Shown here: positions 43,163-52,407 of the stretch, piece by piece | How the letters are laid out: the number at the start of each line of letters is the position of its first letter | How positions within the stretch are numbered: position 1 is the first letter of the stretch | From: Desulfurococcus amylolyticus Z-533 | Lineage (GTDB): Archaea; Thermoproteota; Thermoprotei_A; Sulfolobales; Desulfurococcaceae | Assembly: GCF_000513855.1 (NCBI RefSeq) | Contig: NZ_KI911318.1 | Span: forward strand, 390,087-454,086 | DNA: 64,000 nt | Direction of reading: 5' to 3' | The notes under the pieces: generated by a model | What the model was told of the DNA's origin: nothing | Database searches by the model: none | The model's input: only the letters and a program-made list of their open reading frames with translations | Position numbers and translations under genes: made by a program

Positions 43163-43894
43163 TTGAGCTGGGTAATAGATCCCTCCGGGTGGAAACCGTT
43201 GTATAATTACATAAAGTCCAGGCTGAACCTTTCATTCGATAGGGATCAGGAATCAACTGATTTATTAAGTAGGCTTCTAGAAAACCGTGATAATATAATC
43301 GAGTACGATGAGTTGAGGGAAGCCTATGAAGGTAGAAATCGTGCACTTATTTTCGGATGTAGTCATAGCCTTGCGAGAGACCTGAGGAAGGCTGTTGAAA
43401 CCAACGTACTTAGAGATGCACTGCTTATAGCTGCTGATGGATCAACCTCTCTCCTTCTATCACATGGTATCTACCCGGATATTGTTGTCACTGATCTAGA
43501 TGGATACATATATGACCTAGCCAGGGCTTCGCATCAAGGCTCTATAACCGTGATACATGCCCACGGAGATAATATGCATAGGATAAACAGGTTTATCGGG
43601 GAGTTCAGGGGTCCGTTAATCGGCTCTACACAGGTGGAGCCGCGGCCACACGTGTACAACTTCGGGGGATTTACCGATGGTGATAGAGCGGCCTTCATAG
43701 CTTACGCTATAGGTATTAGAGAGATATATCTAGCAGGCTTCAACCTCTATGGAGAGCCCTCTATATGTCCAGGTAAAATCGTCCCGTTTAATAAGAGGTT
43801 GAAAAAAGCGAAGCTTGAAGTAGCCTCATATATGCTCAAGTACTTAACGGGTAAAGGAGTTTCCTTTAAATATATTGGGGAGGGAGTTGACTAG
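43163..43894 (+). CDS. mptE: 6-hydroxymethyl-7,8-dihydropterin pyrophosphokinase (MptE, DUF115)
   Basis: The 243-residue protein carries the DUF115/COG1634 pattern: FGCSHSLARDL, then ALLIAADGSTSLLLSHGIYPDIVVTDLDG, the nucleotide-binding core of the archaeal pyrophosphokinase unrelated to bacterial FolK. Near the C-terminus EIYLAGFNLYG is also typical. TTG start after GGTGG; the stop overlaps the mptD start by 8 bp. It activates the pterin for joining to an arylamine in folate or methanopterin synthesis. Confidence 0.85.
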   Translation: MSWVIDPSGWKPLYNYIKSRLNLSFDRDQESTDLLSRLLENRDNIIEYDELREAYEGRNRALIFGCSHSLARDLRKAVETNVLRDALLIAADGSTSLLLSHGIYPDIVVTDLDGYIYDLARASHQGSITVIHAHGDNMHRINRFIGEFRGPLIGSTQVEPRPHVYNFGGFTDGDRAAFIAYAIGIREIYLAGFNLYGEPSICPGKIVPFNKRLKKAKLEVASYMLKYLTGKGVSFKYIGEGVD

Positions 43895-44276
43895 CGATCC
43901 AGCTGCAAAGTATTTCTCAGGTAAAACCACGTCGAGGGATAGAGCAGTATTCGAGGCAGGCATCGCTATAGGGATGATCGTACACCAGTTCACAGGTATA
44001 CCTGTAAAGAGGCTGGAGGATATAGAGTTAATAGGGAAAGTCATCGAGAACGCTGTAAAGGCACAGCCTTTCAAGGAGGATGCTAAGATAGAGATAAGGA
44101 TAGGGGATCTAAGCAGTAGCCCTGGGAACCCATATAGCTACACCACCCTGAAGACGAGGCATATAGATGCCAGGATAGTGGTTAGATACAACAATGTAAG
44201 AGTTGTAGCCAGGCTTAGATACATTCCCGAACTAGACTTTAACCTGGCGTATATAGAGGATATTGAAGAGCTTTGA
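43887..44276 (+). CDS. mptD: Dihydroneopterin aldolase MptD (DUF372)
   Basis: A ~129-residue archaeal-type dihydroneopterin aldolase, unrelated to bacterial FolB. Recognised by DPAAKYFSGKTTSRDRAVFEAGIAIGMIVHQFTG at its start and by a charged C-terminal half, as in COG2098. TTG 43887 is chosen because GGGGAGGG stands just before it; the frame extends to another TTG at 43875. It lies between mptE and the flavoprotein reductase. It cleaves dihydroneopterin to 6-hydroxymethyl-7,8-dihydropterin. Confidence 0.82.
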   Translation: MTSDPAAKYFSGKTTSRDRAVFEAGIAIGMIVHQFTGIPVKRLEDIELIGKVIENAVKAQPFKEDAKIEIRIGDLSSSPGNPYSYTTLKTRHIDARIVVRYNNVRVVARLRYIPELDFNLAYIEDIEEL

Positions 44277-44288
44277 GGATGCTGCTTC

Positions 44289-45002
44289 ATGCCGGAGAAG
44301 AATGTTGCATGGGGCATAACAGGTGCCGGCGCCTTCTTGAAGGAGAGCATTAATGCTATTTCGAAGATCATGGATAGCGGCGTAGGTGTCACAGCATATG
44401 TTTCGCGAGCCGGTAGAAGTGTGCTAGCGATGTATGGGTATCTGGATCAATTAACAGGTATTCTTCAAGGCCCTTATCCTATCGGCGTGGTCTTCGAGGA
44501 TGAGGAGGATGCCGGGTATCCGTCTACTGGCAGAATATATAGGGGCGTATATAACTTGGTGGTTGTCTCGCCAGCCTCCATGAACACTGTCTCGAAAATA
44601 GTTAACGGGATAGCAGACTCACTGGTATCCAACCTGGTAATGCATGCGGTTAAGAATAATATTCCGGTCTTAATCATGCCTGTAGATCTCTACGAGTCTA
44701 AGAGCGTGATGCCCCTTGTAATAGATAGGGATAAATGCTCCATGTGTGACAAGTGTATTGCAGCTGAGAACTGTCCAACAGGGGCTCTACGACCTGACCC
44801 TCGGCATAAGGTTAGGGTTAGCCCTGCAAGGTGTACAAAGTGTTTCATATGTCAAAAAATATGCCCCTATAACGCTATCCACTTCGATGTAGAAGTTGTG
44901 GTTAAACCACATCCATTCTACGTGGGTATCATTAAGAGGCTTAACGATATAGAGGGCGTGGAGATAATAGATCACCCTGACAGGATCTTAGAATACATCT
45001 AG
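44289..45002 (+). CDS. Flavoprotein/ferredoxin dihydropterin reductase (DmrX/dihydromethanopterin reductase-like)
   Basis: A 237-residue fusion of an N-terminal flavoprotein fold (WGITGAGAFLKESINAI... SPASMNTVSKIVNGIADSLV, FMN-binding) and a C-terminal double [4Fe-4S] ferredoxin domain (CSMCDKCIAAENCP and CTKCFICQKICPYNAI). This architecture matches acceptor-type dihydromethanopterin reductases, which reduce the dihydropterin to the tetrahydro form. Located directly between mptD and the DHPS-like gene, it supports a methanopterin-type cofactor. Actual pterin substrate unknown. Confidence 0.8.
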   Translation: MPEKNVAWGITGAGAFLKESINAISKIMDSGVGVTAYVSRAGRSVLAMYGYLDQLTGILQGPYPIGVVFEDEEDAGYPSTGRIYRGVYNLVVVSPASMNTVSKIVNGIADSLVSNLVMHAVKNNIPVLIMPVDLYESKSVMPLVIDRDKCSMCDKCIAAENCPTGALRPDPRHKVRVSPARCTKCFICQKICPYNAIHFDVEVVVKPHPFYVGIIKRLNDIEGVEIIDHPDRILEYI

Positions 45003-45011
45003 GTGAATTAA

Positions 45012-46565
45012 TTGAGGATAGCATTGGTGACTGGTAGGCTAGCAGGGGATGCTATTAGGAAAATAGCGTCGGGGATCAATGTTTCCGGGATCGAGTTAGT
45101 AGTCGTGGAATTACCAATACCTGTAGCAGCCATGATGAGTGATACTTATCTCGAGAAGGAGCTGCCTAGGCACATGGATGTGCTTGGAAACGTGGACCTG
45201 GTTATAGTTCCGGGATACACTAGTGGTGACCTCACGAGGGTATCAGAACTTATCGGTAAACCGGTGGTAAAGGGGGTGAAGTACATGTATGACATCCCAT
45301 TAATGATTAAAGCCATCTCCAATGGTATTGAACTCTCACCCAGGACGCCGGCAGATGATGTGGTAAGGCTCTATAGGGCTGAGAGAGATAAAGAGGTGCT
45401 CAGGGGTCTCAGAGAAAAGGCTAGTACACAATACTATTTCACCATAGGGGATAGATATAAAATCTACGTGAACCCCGTTTATCCTATTATCATCCACGAG
45501 GTATACATGGGACATGATGCATACACGCTTGACGACATCATCAAGAAATCCGAGAAGGCTTTACTCGATGGAGCCGATATAGTTGTAGTCGGGTTTCCCC
45601 ATAACGCACCAGTAGATATCATTGAAGAGGTGGTTGCAGAAGTAAAGAAGAGGCTTGGAAGACCCATTGGCGTTGATGTAGAGGATGTCAACGCACTATT
45701 GAAAGCTGCTGAGGCCGGAGCAGATGTGTTGATGAGTCTCAGTTACTCTAAGATAATGATGCTTGATAATGCATCATCCATTAGCGATAAAGGCGTTGTC
45801 TTGATACCGGATCACAGCATCCACGAGGAAGACAAGCTTGGTAGCCTTGTAGAGGCATATAAGCTGGCAGTGGAGAAAGGGCTCTCAAAGATAATAGTGG
45901 ATCCTGTCCTAGACCCCCCGCTTAGCGGGCTTGCATCCTCCCTAGAGAGATACAGGGCGGCAAGACGGTTGTTCCCTCATACTCCATTATTAATGGGTGT
46001 TGGAAACGTTACCGAGCTAATAGACGCTGACAGCGTTGGCGTAAACGCTATCCTGGCATCGATAGGTGTTGAAATCGGGGTCGAAGCTTATTTGACAACT
46101 GAGGCTAGTGTGAAGACGCGTGGCTCCACCAGGGAGCTTAGAAGAGCCCTCGACATGTGCCTTATAGCGCGTAACGAGTCCAGGCCTCCAAAGGATTTAT
46201 CCATAAACCTTCTGTTACTGAAGGATAAGCGGAGGAAGTCTATTGGTACCAGGCAGCGTGGTGTAATCCTGTATGCTAGGGAAAGAAGGAGCCCGGGGAT
46301 CGATCCAAAAGGCGTTTTTAAGATATATGTGGATCATGATGCTGGAAACATCATCGTCGAGCACTACAGGCTCGGAGAATTAGAGCCCGACTACACTATC
46401 ATTGGGAATGATCCATACGCTATACTTTCAGAGATAACTGGGAGACAGCTCGCTTCAAAGCCCGAGCACTATTTCTACTTGGGCTACGAGTTAAGCAAGG
46501 CATATGTAGCGTTGAAAACCGGGAAAGAATACGTTCAAGAAGAGGATTTATTCGAGGATACTTAA
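45012..46565 (+). CDS. Dihydropteroate synthase-like protein (archaeal type)
   Basis: A 517-residue protein. The central ~200 residues (ADIVVVGFPHNAPVD, GVDVEDVNALLKAAEAGADVLMSLS, IIVDPVLDPPLSG, LLMGVGNVTE) form a dihydropteroate synthase-like TIM barrel. The N-terminal ~170 residues and the C-terminal ~150 residues are extra domains of the MJ0107-type proteins linked to methanopterin synthesis. TTG start after AGGTGAAT. In the cluster it would couple the activated pterin to an arylamine, but the activity of this family is not settled. Confidence 0.78.
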   Translation: MRIALVTGRLAGDAIRKIASGINVSGIELVVVELPIPVAAMMSDTYLEKELPRHMDVLGNVDLVIVPGYTSGDLTRVSELIGKPVVKGVKYMYDIPLMIKAISNGIELSPRTPADDVVRLYRAERDKEVLRGLREKASTQYYFTIGDRYKIYVNPVYPIIIHEVYMGHDAYTLDDIIKKSEKALLDGADIVVVGFPHNAPVDIIEEVVAEVKKRLGRPIGVDVEDVNALLKAAEAGADVLMSLSYSKIMMLDNASSISDKGVVLIPDHSIHEEDKLGSLVEAYKLAVEKGLSKIIVDPVLDPPLSGLASSLERYRAARRLFPHTPLLMGVGNVTELIDADSVGVNAILASIGVEIGVEAYLTTEASVKTRGSTRELRRALDMCLIARNESRPPKDLSINLLLLKDKRRKSIGTRQRGVILYARERRSPGIDPKGVFKIYVDHDAGNIIVEHYRLGELEPDYTIIGNDPYAILSEITGRQLASKPEHYFYLGYELSKAYVALKTGKEYVQEEDLFEDT

Positions 46566-46615
46566 AAATATAGGTTTCAACATCCCATATAGCAGTCTTA
46601 GAGGTGCTTTCATTA

Positions 46616-47653
46616 ATGGAGGATAAAATAATTACAACCCTCCACGGGGCTGGCGGAATCGAGTCATGGAATATAATAGAGAAGCTGATACGCGGACGTG
46701 TACCCAGAGACCTCTGGAGCACACCAGGGGGAGCAGGTCTAGACGTACTCGACGACGGCTCATACATTAGGATCGGTGAGTCATATATAGTGTTCGCTAG
46801 CGATGCATATACTGTGAAACCACTGTTCTTTCCAGGCGGAAATATAGGTGAGCTCGTTGCTTCAGGAGTATTAAACGACCTGGTAATGATGGGGGCTCGA
46901 CCAGTAGCATTCATGGATAACATAGTTGTTGAAGAGGGCTTCGCCATAAGGGAATTGGAAGACATAGTGGACTCGATGGTTAAGACGCTCGTTGAAAACA
47001 ATGTTGCATTGATTGGCGGGGACTTCAAAGTCATGCCAAGGGGAAGCGTTGATGGAGTAGTTATCTCGGGCTTCGCCATAGGGGTCTCTGGCAAACCACC
47101 CGTGGTTGATTCCATAAAGCCTGGCGATAAAATAATAGTTACAAACTATATTGCGGAGCACGGCTCGACAATATTAGCTGCCCAGCTGGACATGCTTAAC
47201 GATGCACCCGGGCTTAAAAGCGATGTAAAGCCTCTTGTTAAAACTGTTTTACCAGTAATCGAGGAGTACCGTGACTACATAAACGCGGCTAGGGATCCCA
47301 CTAGAGGAGGGCTCGCCGCGATACTGAATGAGTGGTCTCGTTCCAGCGGCCTAACAATAATTATTGACAAGGGGAAGATACCTGTTAGAAAAGAGGTGGC
47401 AGAGTTCCTCGAGATGCTTGGGGTAGACCCTCTTACACTGGCATCGGAGGGTGTTGCAGTGTTAAGCGTTAGAAGCGAGGTAGCGGATAAAGTAGTTGAG
47501 GCCCTCCGTAGAAACGGTGAGAACCCATATATCATAGGGGAAGTCGTCGAGCCTAGATCAAGGGAGTTGAGGGGTCGGGTAGTTGCTTTAACAGAGGTTG
47601 GGGGTTTAACGATTATTCCCCCTCAAGCATATAACTTACCGAGGATATGTTAG
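46616..47653 (+). CDS. hypE: Hydrogenase maturation protein HypE
   Basis: HypE makes the thiocyanate that becomes the CN ligands of the NiFe active site; the sulfur acceptor is its C-terminal cysteine. The protein ends in PRIC, exactly the functional tail, and shows the AIR-synthase-like fold with LHGAGGIESW, ALIGGDFKVMPRG and DPTRGGLAAILNEW. ATG 46616 lies 9 bases after GAGGTG; an earlier GTG at 46604 is inside that site. It is followed by hypC and hypF, then the hydrogenase genes. Confidence 0.94.
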   Translation: MEDKIITTLHGAGGIESWNIIEKLIRGRVPRDLWSTPGGAGLDVLDDGSYIRIGESYIVFASDAYTVKPLFFPGGNIGELVASGVLNDLVMMGARPVAFMDNIVVEEGFAIRELEDIVDSMVKTLVENNVALIGGDFKVMPRGSVDGVVISGFAIGVSGKPPVVDSIKPGDKIIVTNYIAEHGSTILAAQLDMLNDAPGLKSDVKPLVKTVLPVIEEYRDYINAARDPTRGGLAAILNEWSRSSGLTIIIDKGKIPVRKEVAEFLEMLGVDPLTLASEGVAVLSVRSEVADKVVEALRRNGENPYIIGEVVEPRSRELRGRVVALTEVGGLTIIPPQAYNLPRIC

Positions 47654-47663
47654 GTGGAGTACT

Positions 47664-47888
47664 ATGTGTTTAGGCGTCCCAGGTGAGGTCATAGGTATTG
47701 AGGATAATAATGAGCTGAAGACTTTAAGGGTGAGGATTGGTGGTGTGATCCGCGAGGTCATATCGGCGCTGGATAAAGTAGAGGTAGGCGACTATGTCAT
47801 CGTCCACGCCGGTGTAGCCATAAGCAAGATCAGCAGAGAGGAGGCGGAGGAAACACTCAGGCTCCTTGCGGAGATCAGTGGCATCTAG
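47664..47888 (+). CDS. hypC: Hydrogenase maturation chaperone HypC
   Basis: A 74-residue HypC/HupF protein starting MCLGVPGEV, whose N-terminal Cys2 binds the Fe(CN)2CO intermediate during cofactor assembly. The pattern DYVIVHAGVAISKI near the C-terminus also matches. It is 10 bp after hypE and 24 bp before the hypF ATG, as expected for a maturation operon. HypA, HypB and HypD are not in this window and must be elsewhere. Confidence 0.95.
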   Translation: MCLGVPGEVIGIEDNNELKTLRVRIGGVIREVISALDKVEVGDYVIVHAGVAISKISREEAEETLRLLAEISGI

Positions 47889-47912
47889 AACACTGTGAAA
47901 CCGGGGTCTTGG

Positions 47913-50210
47913 ATGAAAGCGTTAAGAATAGTGGTTACAGGGCTAGTCCAAGGAGTTGGCTTCAGGCCATTCATAGATAGGGTTGTTAGGCAGATGAAGC
48001 TGAACGGTTATGTGAGGAATGTCGGTGGGAGCGAGGTCGAGGTATGGATTGAGGGCAATGAAGAATACTTGTATGAATTTCTAGCTGCCTTGTTATACGA
48101 GAAGCCGCCTCCAGCATTGATCGATGATGTTGTTTTCGAGGAGGAGATCCCAGTAGGTTACACGGGGTTCACGATTCTAAAGAGTAGTGAAGCAAGGATT
48201 CTTAGGTCGAATATACCGCCCGATCTTGCTGTATGCAGACACTGCCTCGAAGAAGTACTAGACCCCTTGAACAGGAGGTACATGTATCCCTTTAACTCGT
48301 GCGCCTGGTGCGGTCCCAGGTTCTCGATGATGCATAGGTCGCCGTATGATAGGGAGAATACAAGTATGTCCAAGTACATGCTCTGTGATGAATGCCTAAG
48401 GGAATACAATGACCCAGAGAATGTAAGGAGACATCATGCCCAGGGAATAAGTTGCCCTAGGGACGGCCCCAGGCTCGCTCTCTACGATAATGATTTCACC
48501 CCTATTAATACACGGGACCCTATTAAAGAGGCGGCTCAATTAATTGATGAAGGGTATATAGTGGCTGTTAAAGGCATAGGAGGGTATCATATAGCATCGC
48601 TCGCTACAGATGACGAGGTGGTTCATAGATTAAGGACTAGGAAAAAGAGGCCTAGGAAACCGTTTGCAGTAATGGGGCTTGACACTAGTATTCTAGAACT
48701 ACTTGTCTACATGGATGAGAGGGATAGGGAGATACTTGAGTCGCCGAGGGCGCCAATACTGCTTCTGCCTAAACGCGAGGATTCACCGGTGTCAAGGCTC
48801 GTCTCACCTGGTTTAAGCCATGAAGGAGTCTTCATAGCTTACACGCCCCTGCACTTTCTACTATTGATGAACACCAAGGATAAATTCCTTATAATGACCA
48901 GCGGCAATGTATCAGGGGAACCCATGTGCCGTGATGAGGAATGCGCTAAAAACAGGTTGACCAGTATAGTGGATTATTTCCTCGTGCATGACCGTGATAT
49001 CGTGAATAGGGTTGATGACAGTGTTATACGTAAAACAGGCGGCGAGTACGTTTTACTTAGAAGATCTAGGGGTTATGCCCCCTCATGGATCAAGATACCT
49101 GTTGAACTACAGCGTGAAGTAATAGCTTTCGGTGGAGATCTTAACAATGTTGGTGGAATAGGCTTTGAAAACAAGATTGTTTTAACACAGTATATTGGGG
49201 ATCTTGAGAGCTATAATGCACAGGTCGATCTAGTAAACACTATAGAATACCTGGTGAGAAACTACGGGGTTGACTCAGAGAAGGCTCTCATAGCTGTTGA
49301 TAAACACCCTTCATACCACTCTAGAAGGCTTGGTATAGAGTATTCCAGGAGGCATGGTGCCGGGATAATCGAGATCCAACACCACTATGCACACGTCTTT
49401 GGCGTAGCTGTCGATAGAGGTTTAAGCGGGGTGGTTGCCGGGCTGGCAATAGATGGTGTCGGATGGGGCGACGATTCAACGATATGGGGTGGAGAGGTAT
49501 TAGTGTTCGACATGGATAAACCCGGTGTATATAGGAGGGTCGCATCCATAGATTACATCCCATTAACCAGTGATAGAGACACCGTTAAACCATTCAGGCT
49601 CCTCTACGGATACCTCGCTAAAAAAGGATGGGATATAGGGGAAATAGACAGGGTTCTAGGGCTAAGGGATGGCAACCGTATATTAGAGGGGCACATGGTA
49701 TACAACATGGTGAAGCGGGGCAGGTACACCCCGGCTTCCAGCACCGGGCGTCTCATCGATATAGTGGCCTCTATAATAGACCCTGGCATTGAGAGGAGCT
49801 TTGAAGGGGAGCCAGCTATAAGGCTTGAAGCCATGGCATTCAATGGCGTACCAAGACTACTGGAGGACGTTAGGTTCCAAGTAGATGGCAACCTGGTGAG
49901 GCTGGATGTATATGGCGTTATATCCAGGATCCTTGAGGAAAGGAGCTCTATGAAACCATGTGACCTAGCTGCATCCTTCCTATATAGCATTGGCTACTAT
50001 TACGGGGAGCTCATAGCAGCATCTATTAAGGGCTCCAGTGTCTCCAACATAGTTGTCTCTGGTGGAGCATCTGTAAACGAGTATATTTACAGGGGTCTAC
50101 GTGATAGGCTTGCTTCAGAGGGCTTGAAGCCTTTACTACCATTAAATATACCGCCTAATGATGAGGGAATAGCCTTCGGGCAGGTGATCGTAGCTGGTTT
50201 AATTAGGTAA
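47913..50210 (+). CDS. hypF: Carbamoyltransferase HypF
   Basis: A ~765-residue enzyme that transfers the carbamoyl group from carbamoyl phosphate to HypE. Domains in order: acylphosphatase-like (GLVQGVGFRPFIDR), two zinc-finger motifs (CRHC, CAWCGPR and CDEC), a YrdC-like domain (AVKGIGGYHIA, KKRPRKPFAVM) and a Kae1/carbamoyltransferase-type domain (IEIQHHYAHVFGV, AIDGVGWGDDSTIWGGE). ATG 47913 gives the usual MKALRIVVTG start; the frame reaches back to a GTG at 47895. Confidence 0.94.
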   Translation: MKALRIVVTGLVQGVGFRPFIDRVVRQMKLNGYVRNVGGSEVEVWIEGNEEYLYEFLAALLYEKPPPALIDDVVFEEEIPVGYTGFTILKSSEARILRSNIPPDLAVCRHCLEEVLDPLNRRYMYPFNSCAWCGPRFSMMHRSPYDRENTSMSKYMLCDECLREYNDPENVRRHHAQGISCPRDGPRLALYDNDFTPINTRDPIKEAAQLIDEGYIVAVKGIGGYHIASLATDDEVVHRLRTRKKRPRKPFAVMGLDTSILELLVYMDERDREILESPRAPILLLPKREDSPVSRLVSPGLSHEGVFIAYTPLHFLLLMNTKDKFLIMTSGNVSGEPMCRDEECAKNRLTSIVDYFLVHDRDIVNRVDDSVIRKTGGEYVLLRRSRGYAPSWIKIPVELQREVIAFGGDLNNVGGIGFENKIVLTQYIGDLESYNAQVDLVNTIEYLVRNYGVDSEKALIAVDKHPSYHSRRLGIEYSRRHGAGIIEIQHHYAHVFGVAVDRGLSGVVAGLAIDGVGWGDDSTIWGGEVLVFDMDKPGVYRRVASIDYIPLTSDRDTVKPFRLLYGYLAKKGWDIGEIDRVLGLRDGNRILEGHMVYNMVKRGRYTPASSTGRLIDIVASIIDPGIERSFEGEPAIRLEAMAFNGVPRLLEDVRFQVDGNLVRLDVYGVISRILEERSSMKPCDLAASFLYSIGYYYGELIAASIKGSSVSNIVVSGGASVNEYIYRGLRDRLASEGLKPLLPLNIPPNDEGIAFGQVIVAGLIR

Positions 50211-50275
50211 ACCTACCGCTTGATTTATTTATCCTAGTTAATAAATCCTATAACCATGGCGAGGGTGCTTACGCC

Positions 50276-50758
50276 TTGGATAATGAGGTTGTAGAGGGGA
50301 AAACTACTAGAAGAGAATACAAGGTAATCAGGTATAGCCCATGGCTAGTGCACTTCAACACTGGTGCCTGTAATGGATGTGATATAGAGGTCTTAGCAGC
50401 AATCACCCCATTATACGACCCAGAGAGATTCGGCGTGAAGCTCGCGCCTAGCATAAGGCATGGAGATATACTAGTGGTAACTGGAGCTGTAACCAAGAAA
50501 GCAGCTGAGAGACTTAAGAGGCTATATGATCAAATGCCCTGTCCTAAATTCGTTATCGCTGTAGGGGCTTGTGCCTGTACTGGCGGTGTGTTTTCCAAGT
50601 CATATCCTGTCCTAGCCGGCGCTGATAAGGCTGTCCCGGTTTCAATGTATATCCCGGGATGCCCTCCACGCCCGGAGGCCATTCTAGATGGTATTGTGAA
50701 GCTCCTTAAGAAGCTTGAGAGTGGCGAGAGCGGTGATGGCTGTGGAGGAAAAGCTTAG
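50276..50758 (+). CDS. Membrane-bound hydrogenase small subunit (MbhJ/NuoB-like)
   Basis: A 160-residue protein carrying the proximal [4Fe-4S] cluster next to the NiFe site. Cysteines are in NTGACNGCDIEVLA, AVGACACTGGVF and IPGCPPRPEAIL, the group 4 hydrogenase/complex I NuoB pattern. TTG start. It is the first gene of the Mbh cluster, ~65 bp after hypF, with a possible TATA region near 50215-50230. The 3' end overlaps the NuoC-like gene by 23 bp. Confidence 0.9.
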   Translation: MDNEVVEGKTTRREYKVIRYSPWLVHFNTGACNGCDIEVLAAITPLYDPERFGVKLAPSIRHGDILVVTGAVTKKAAERLKRLYDQMPCPKFVIAVGACACTGGVFSKSYPVLAGADKAVPVSMYIPGCPPRPEAILDGIVKLLKKLESGESGDGCGGKA

Positions 50759-51185
50759 CTTCATGGATAAATATGTGGTTGAGAAAGGCTTTGTTAAACC
50801 AAATAGAAGGCTCTTCACTATTAGATCAGAGCATGTGAGACAGGTGTTCACAGAGTTTATTGAGAGGCTGGGAAGGGAGAACTTCTATCTCTCAACAATA
50901 GTCGGCACCGATATGAAGGATGAGGGGAGGATACGGCTGGACTACTATGTTGTACTACTCCCCGAGGAGGAAACTATTGTTATAAGAACCTATCTACCCC
51001 GCGATAACCCTGTGGTAGACTCCATAATAGACTTACTACCGGGGGCTCTATCAGGTGAGTGCGAAACATATGATCTTCTCGGAGTGGTTTTCAAGGGTAA
51101 TTCATTCTTAAAGCGCGGCTTCTTCATCCCGCAGGATTTAGTTGAACAGGATAGGTATCCCCTGAGAAAAGATAGCGGGGTGTAG
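50736..51185 (+). CDS. Membrane-bound hydrogenase NuoC-like subunit (MbhK)
   Basis: A ~149-residue homologue of the 30-kDa complex I subunit, with RLDYYVVLLPEEETIVIRTYLPR and PGALSGECETYDLLGVVFKGN toward the C-terminus. It helps hold the small and large hydrogenase subunits together. I prefer ATG 50736 because the longer frame (ATG 50715) overlaps the preceding gene by 44 bp. The large subunit begins 4 bp after its stop. Confidence 0.87.
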   Translation: MAVEEKLSFMDKYVVEKGFVKPNRRLFTIRSEHVRQVFTEFIERLGRENFYLSTIVGTDMKDEGRIRLDYYVVLLPEEETIVIRTYLPRDNPVVDSIIDLLPGALSGECETYDLLGVVFKGNSFLKRGFFIPQDLVEQDRYPLRKDSGV

Positions 51186-51189
51186 ACGT

Positions 51190-52407
51190 ATGGCTGTAAC
51201 AAAGATAATCGAGGTCCCATTCACACTAGAGATTCCTGTAGGACCCCAACATCCCGCCCTCCACGAGCCCGTATTATTGAAGGCTTATGCGGATGGGGAG
51301 GAAATAGTAAAGGTAGATATTAACACGGGATATAATCACAGGGGTATCGAGAAGCTCTGCGAGAAAAACAGCTTCTACCGCGACATATTTATTATTGGAA
51401 GAGTCTGTGGTATATGTAATGCGGTACACGCAAATGCTTATGTGAGGGCGCTTGAAGCAATATTAGATGTAACACCTAATAATAGGGCCAGATACCTAAG
51501 AGTCCTGGCGATGGAGCTAGAGCGTATACACAGCCATATGCTGATAAATGCTGTGATGGCTGAAAACATAGGCTTTGAAGCACTATTCATGAACATAATG
51601 CTAGACCGTGAAAAAGTAATGAAGGCCAAGGAGATCGTGACAGGTGCCAGAGTTATGGCGGACTACATGATGGTTGGCGGCGTTAGAAGAGACATAGATG
51701 ACGTCAAGAGGGATAAACTGAGAAAGCTTATCTCAGAGCTGAGGCCAAGGGTTGAGTACTATAGGAAGGTATTCGAGGAAGACGAAACAATCTTGAAGAG
51801 ACTAATCGATGTAGGCAGGCTTAAACCAGTGGATGTCACAAGCCATGGGTTACTTGGCCCTGTTGCAAGGGCTTCTGGTGTAAAGATAGATACAAGGGCC
51901 AGTGACAGGTATGATGCATACAATGAGATTCCATTCGACGTTGTAACCAGGAATGAAGGGGATTCATGGGCTAGAATGATGGTTAGATGGGATGAGGTCC
52001 TTGAAGCCATAAACATGGTAGAGTATATCCTGGAGAAACTACCCAGCGACGGTAATCCAGTACCGGATGAGAAGAAGCTGCCGAGGAAATTCCCGCCTGG
52101 AGAGGCGTATACAAGGGTTGAGGCTCAAAGAGGTGAGCTGACATACTATGTCATGAGTGATGGTAAGGGTATGAATCCCTACAGGGTTAAAATAAGGACT
52201 CCCAGTTTTAATAATATAATAAACACGGGTTTCATGTATATTGGCCACACAATACCTGATCTTCCTGTAATACTTACATCTCTCGACCCATGTATTTCAT
52301 GTATGGAGAGAGTCACTGTTGTGGACTTGGAGAAGAATATCGTGTACAAGGTTTCCTTGAAGGAGCTGGGTGGTGGGAAATGGGGAAGCCGAAGATACTC
52401 GATCTAG
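51190..52407 (+). CDS. Membrane-bound [NiFe]-hydrogenase large (catalytic) subunit (MbhL)
   Basis: A 405-residue NuoD-related protein. The four cysteines that bind Ni-Fe are present: C73 and C76 in RVCGICNAVH, C368 and C371 in DPCISCMERV. This sets it apart from NuoD and from Mbx/Mbs-type subunits, in which ligands are lost. About 34 residues follow the last Cys, so a C-terminal processing peptide is possible. With hypE, hypC and hypF upstream it should reduce protons or oxidise H2. Overlaps the ferredoxin subunit by 28 bp. Confidence 0.9.
   Translation: MAVTKIIEVPFTLEIPVGPQHPALHEPVLLKAYADGEEIVKVDINTGYNHRGIEKLCEKNSFYRDIFIIGRVCGICNAVHANAYVRALEAILDVTPNNRARYLRVLAMELERIHSHMLINAVMAENIGFEALFMNIMLDREKVMKAKEIVTGARVMADYMMVGGVRRDIDDVKRDKLRKLISELRPRVEYYRKVFEEDETILKRLIDVGRLKPVDVTSHGLLGPVARASGVKIDTRASDRYDAYNEIPFDVVTRNEGDSWARMMVRWDEVLEAINMVEYILEKLPSDGNPVPDEKKLPRKFPPGEAYTRVEAQRGELTYYVMSDGKGMNPYRVKIRTPSFNNIINTGFMYIGHTIPDLPVILTSLDPCISCMERVTVVDLEKNIVYKVSLKELGGGKWGSRRYSI

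Noticed and set aside
46420-47115. A 231-codon minus-strand frame
   Set aside because: It lies wholly opposite the end of the DHPS-like gene and hypE, which are clearly coding, and its sequence has no recognisable domain.
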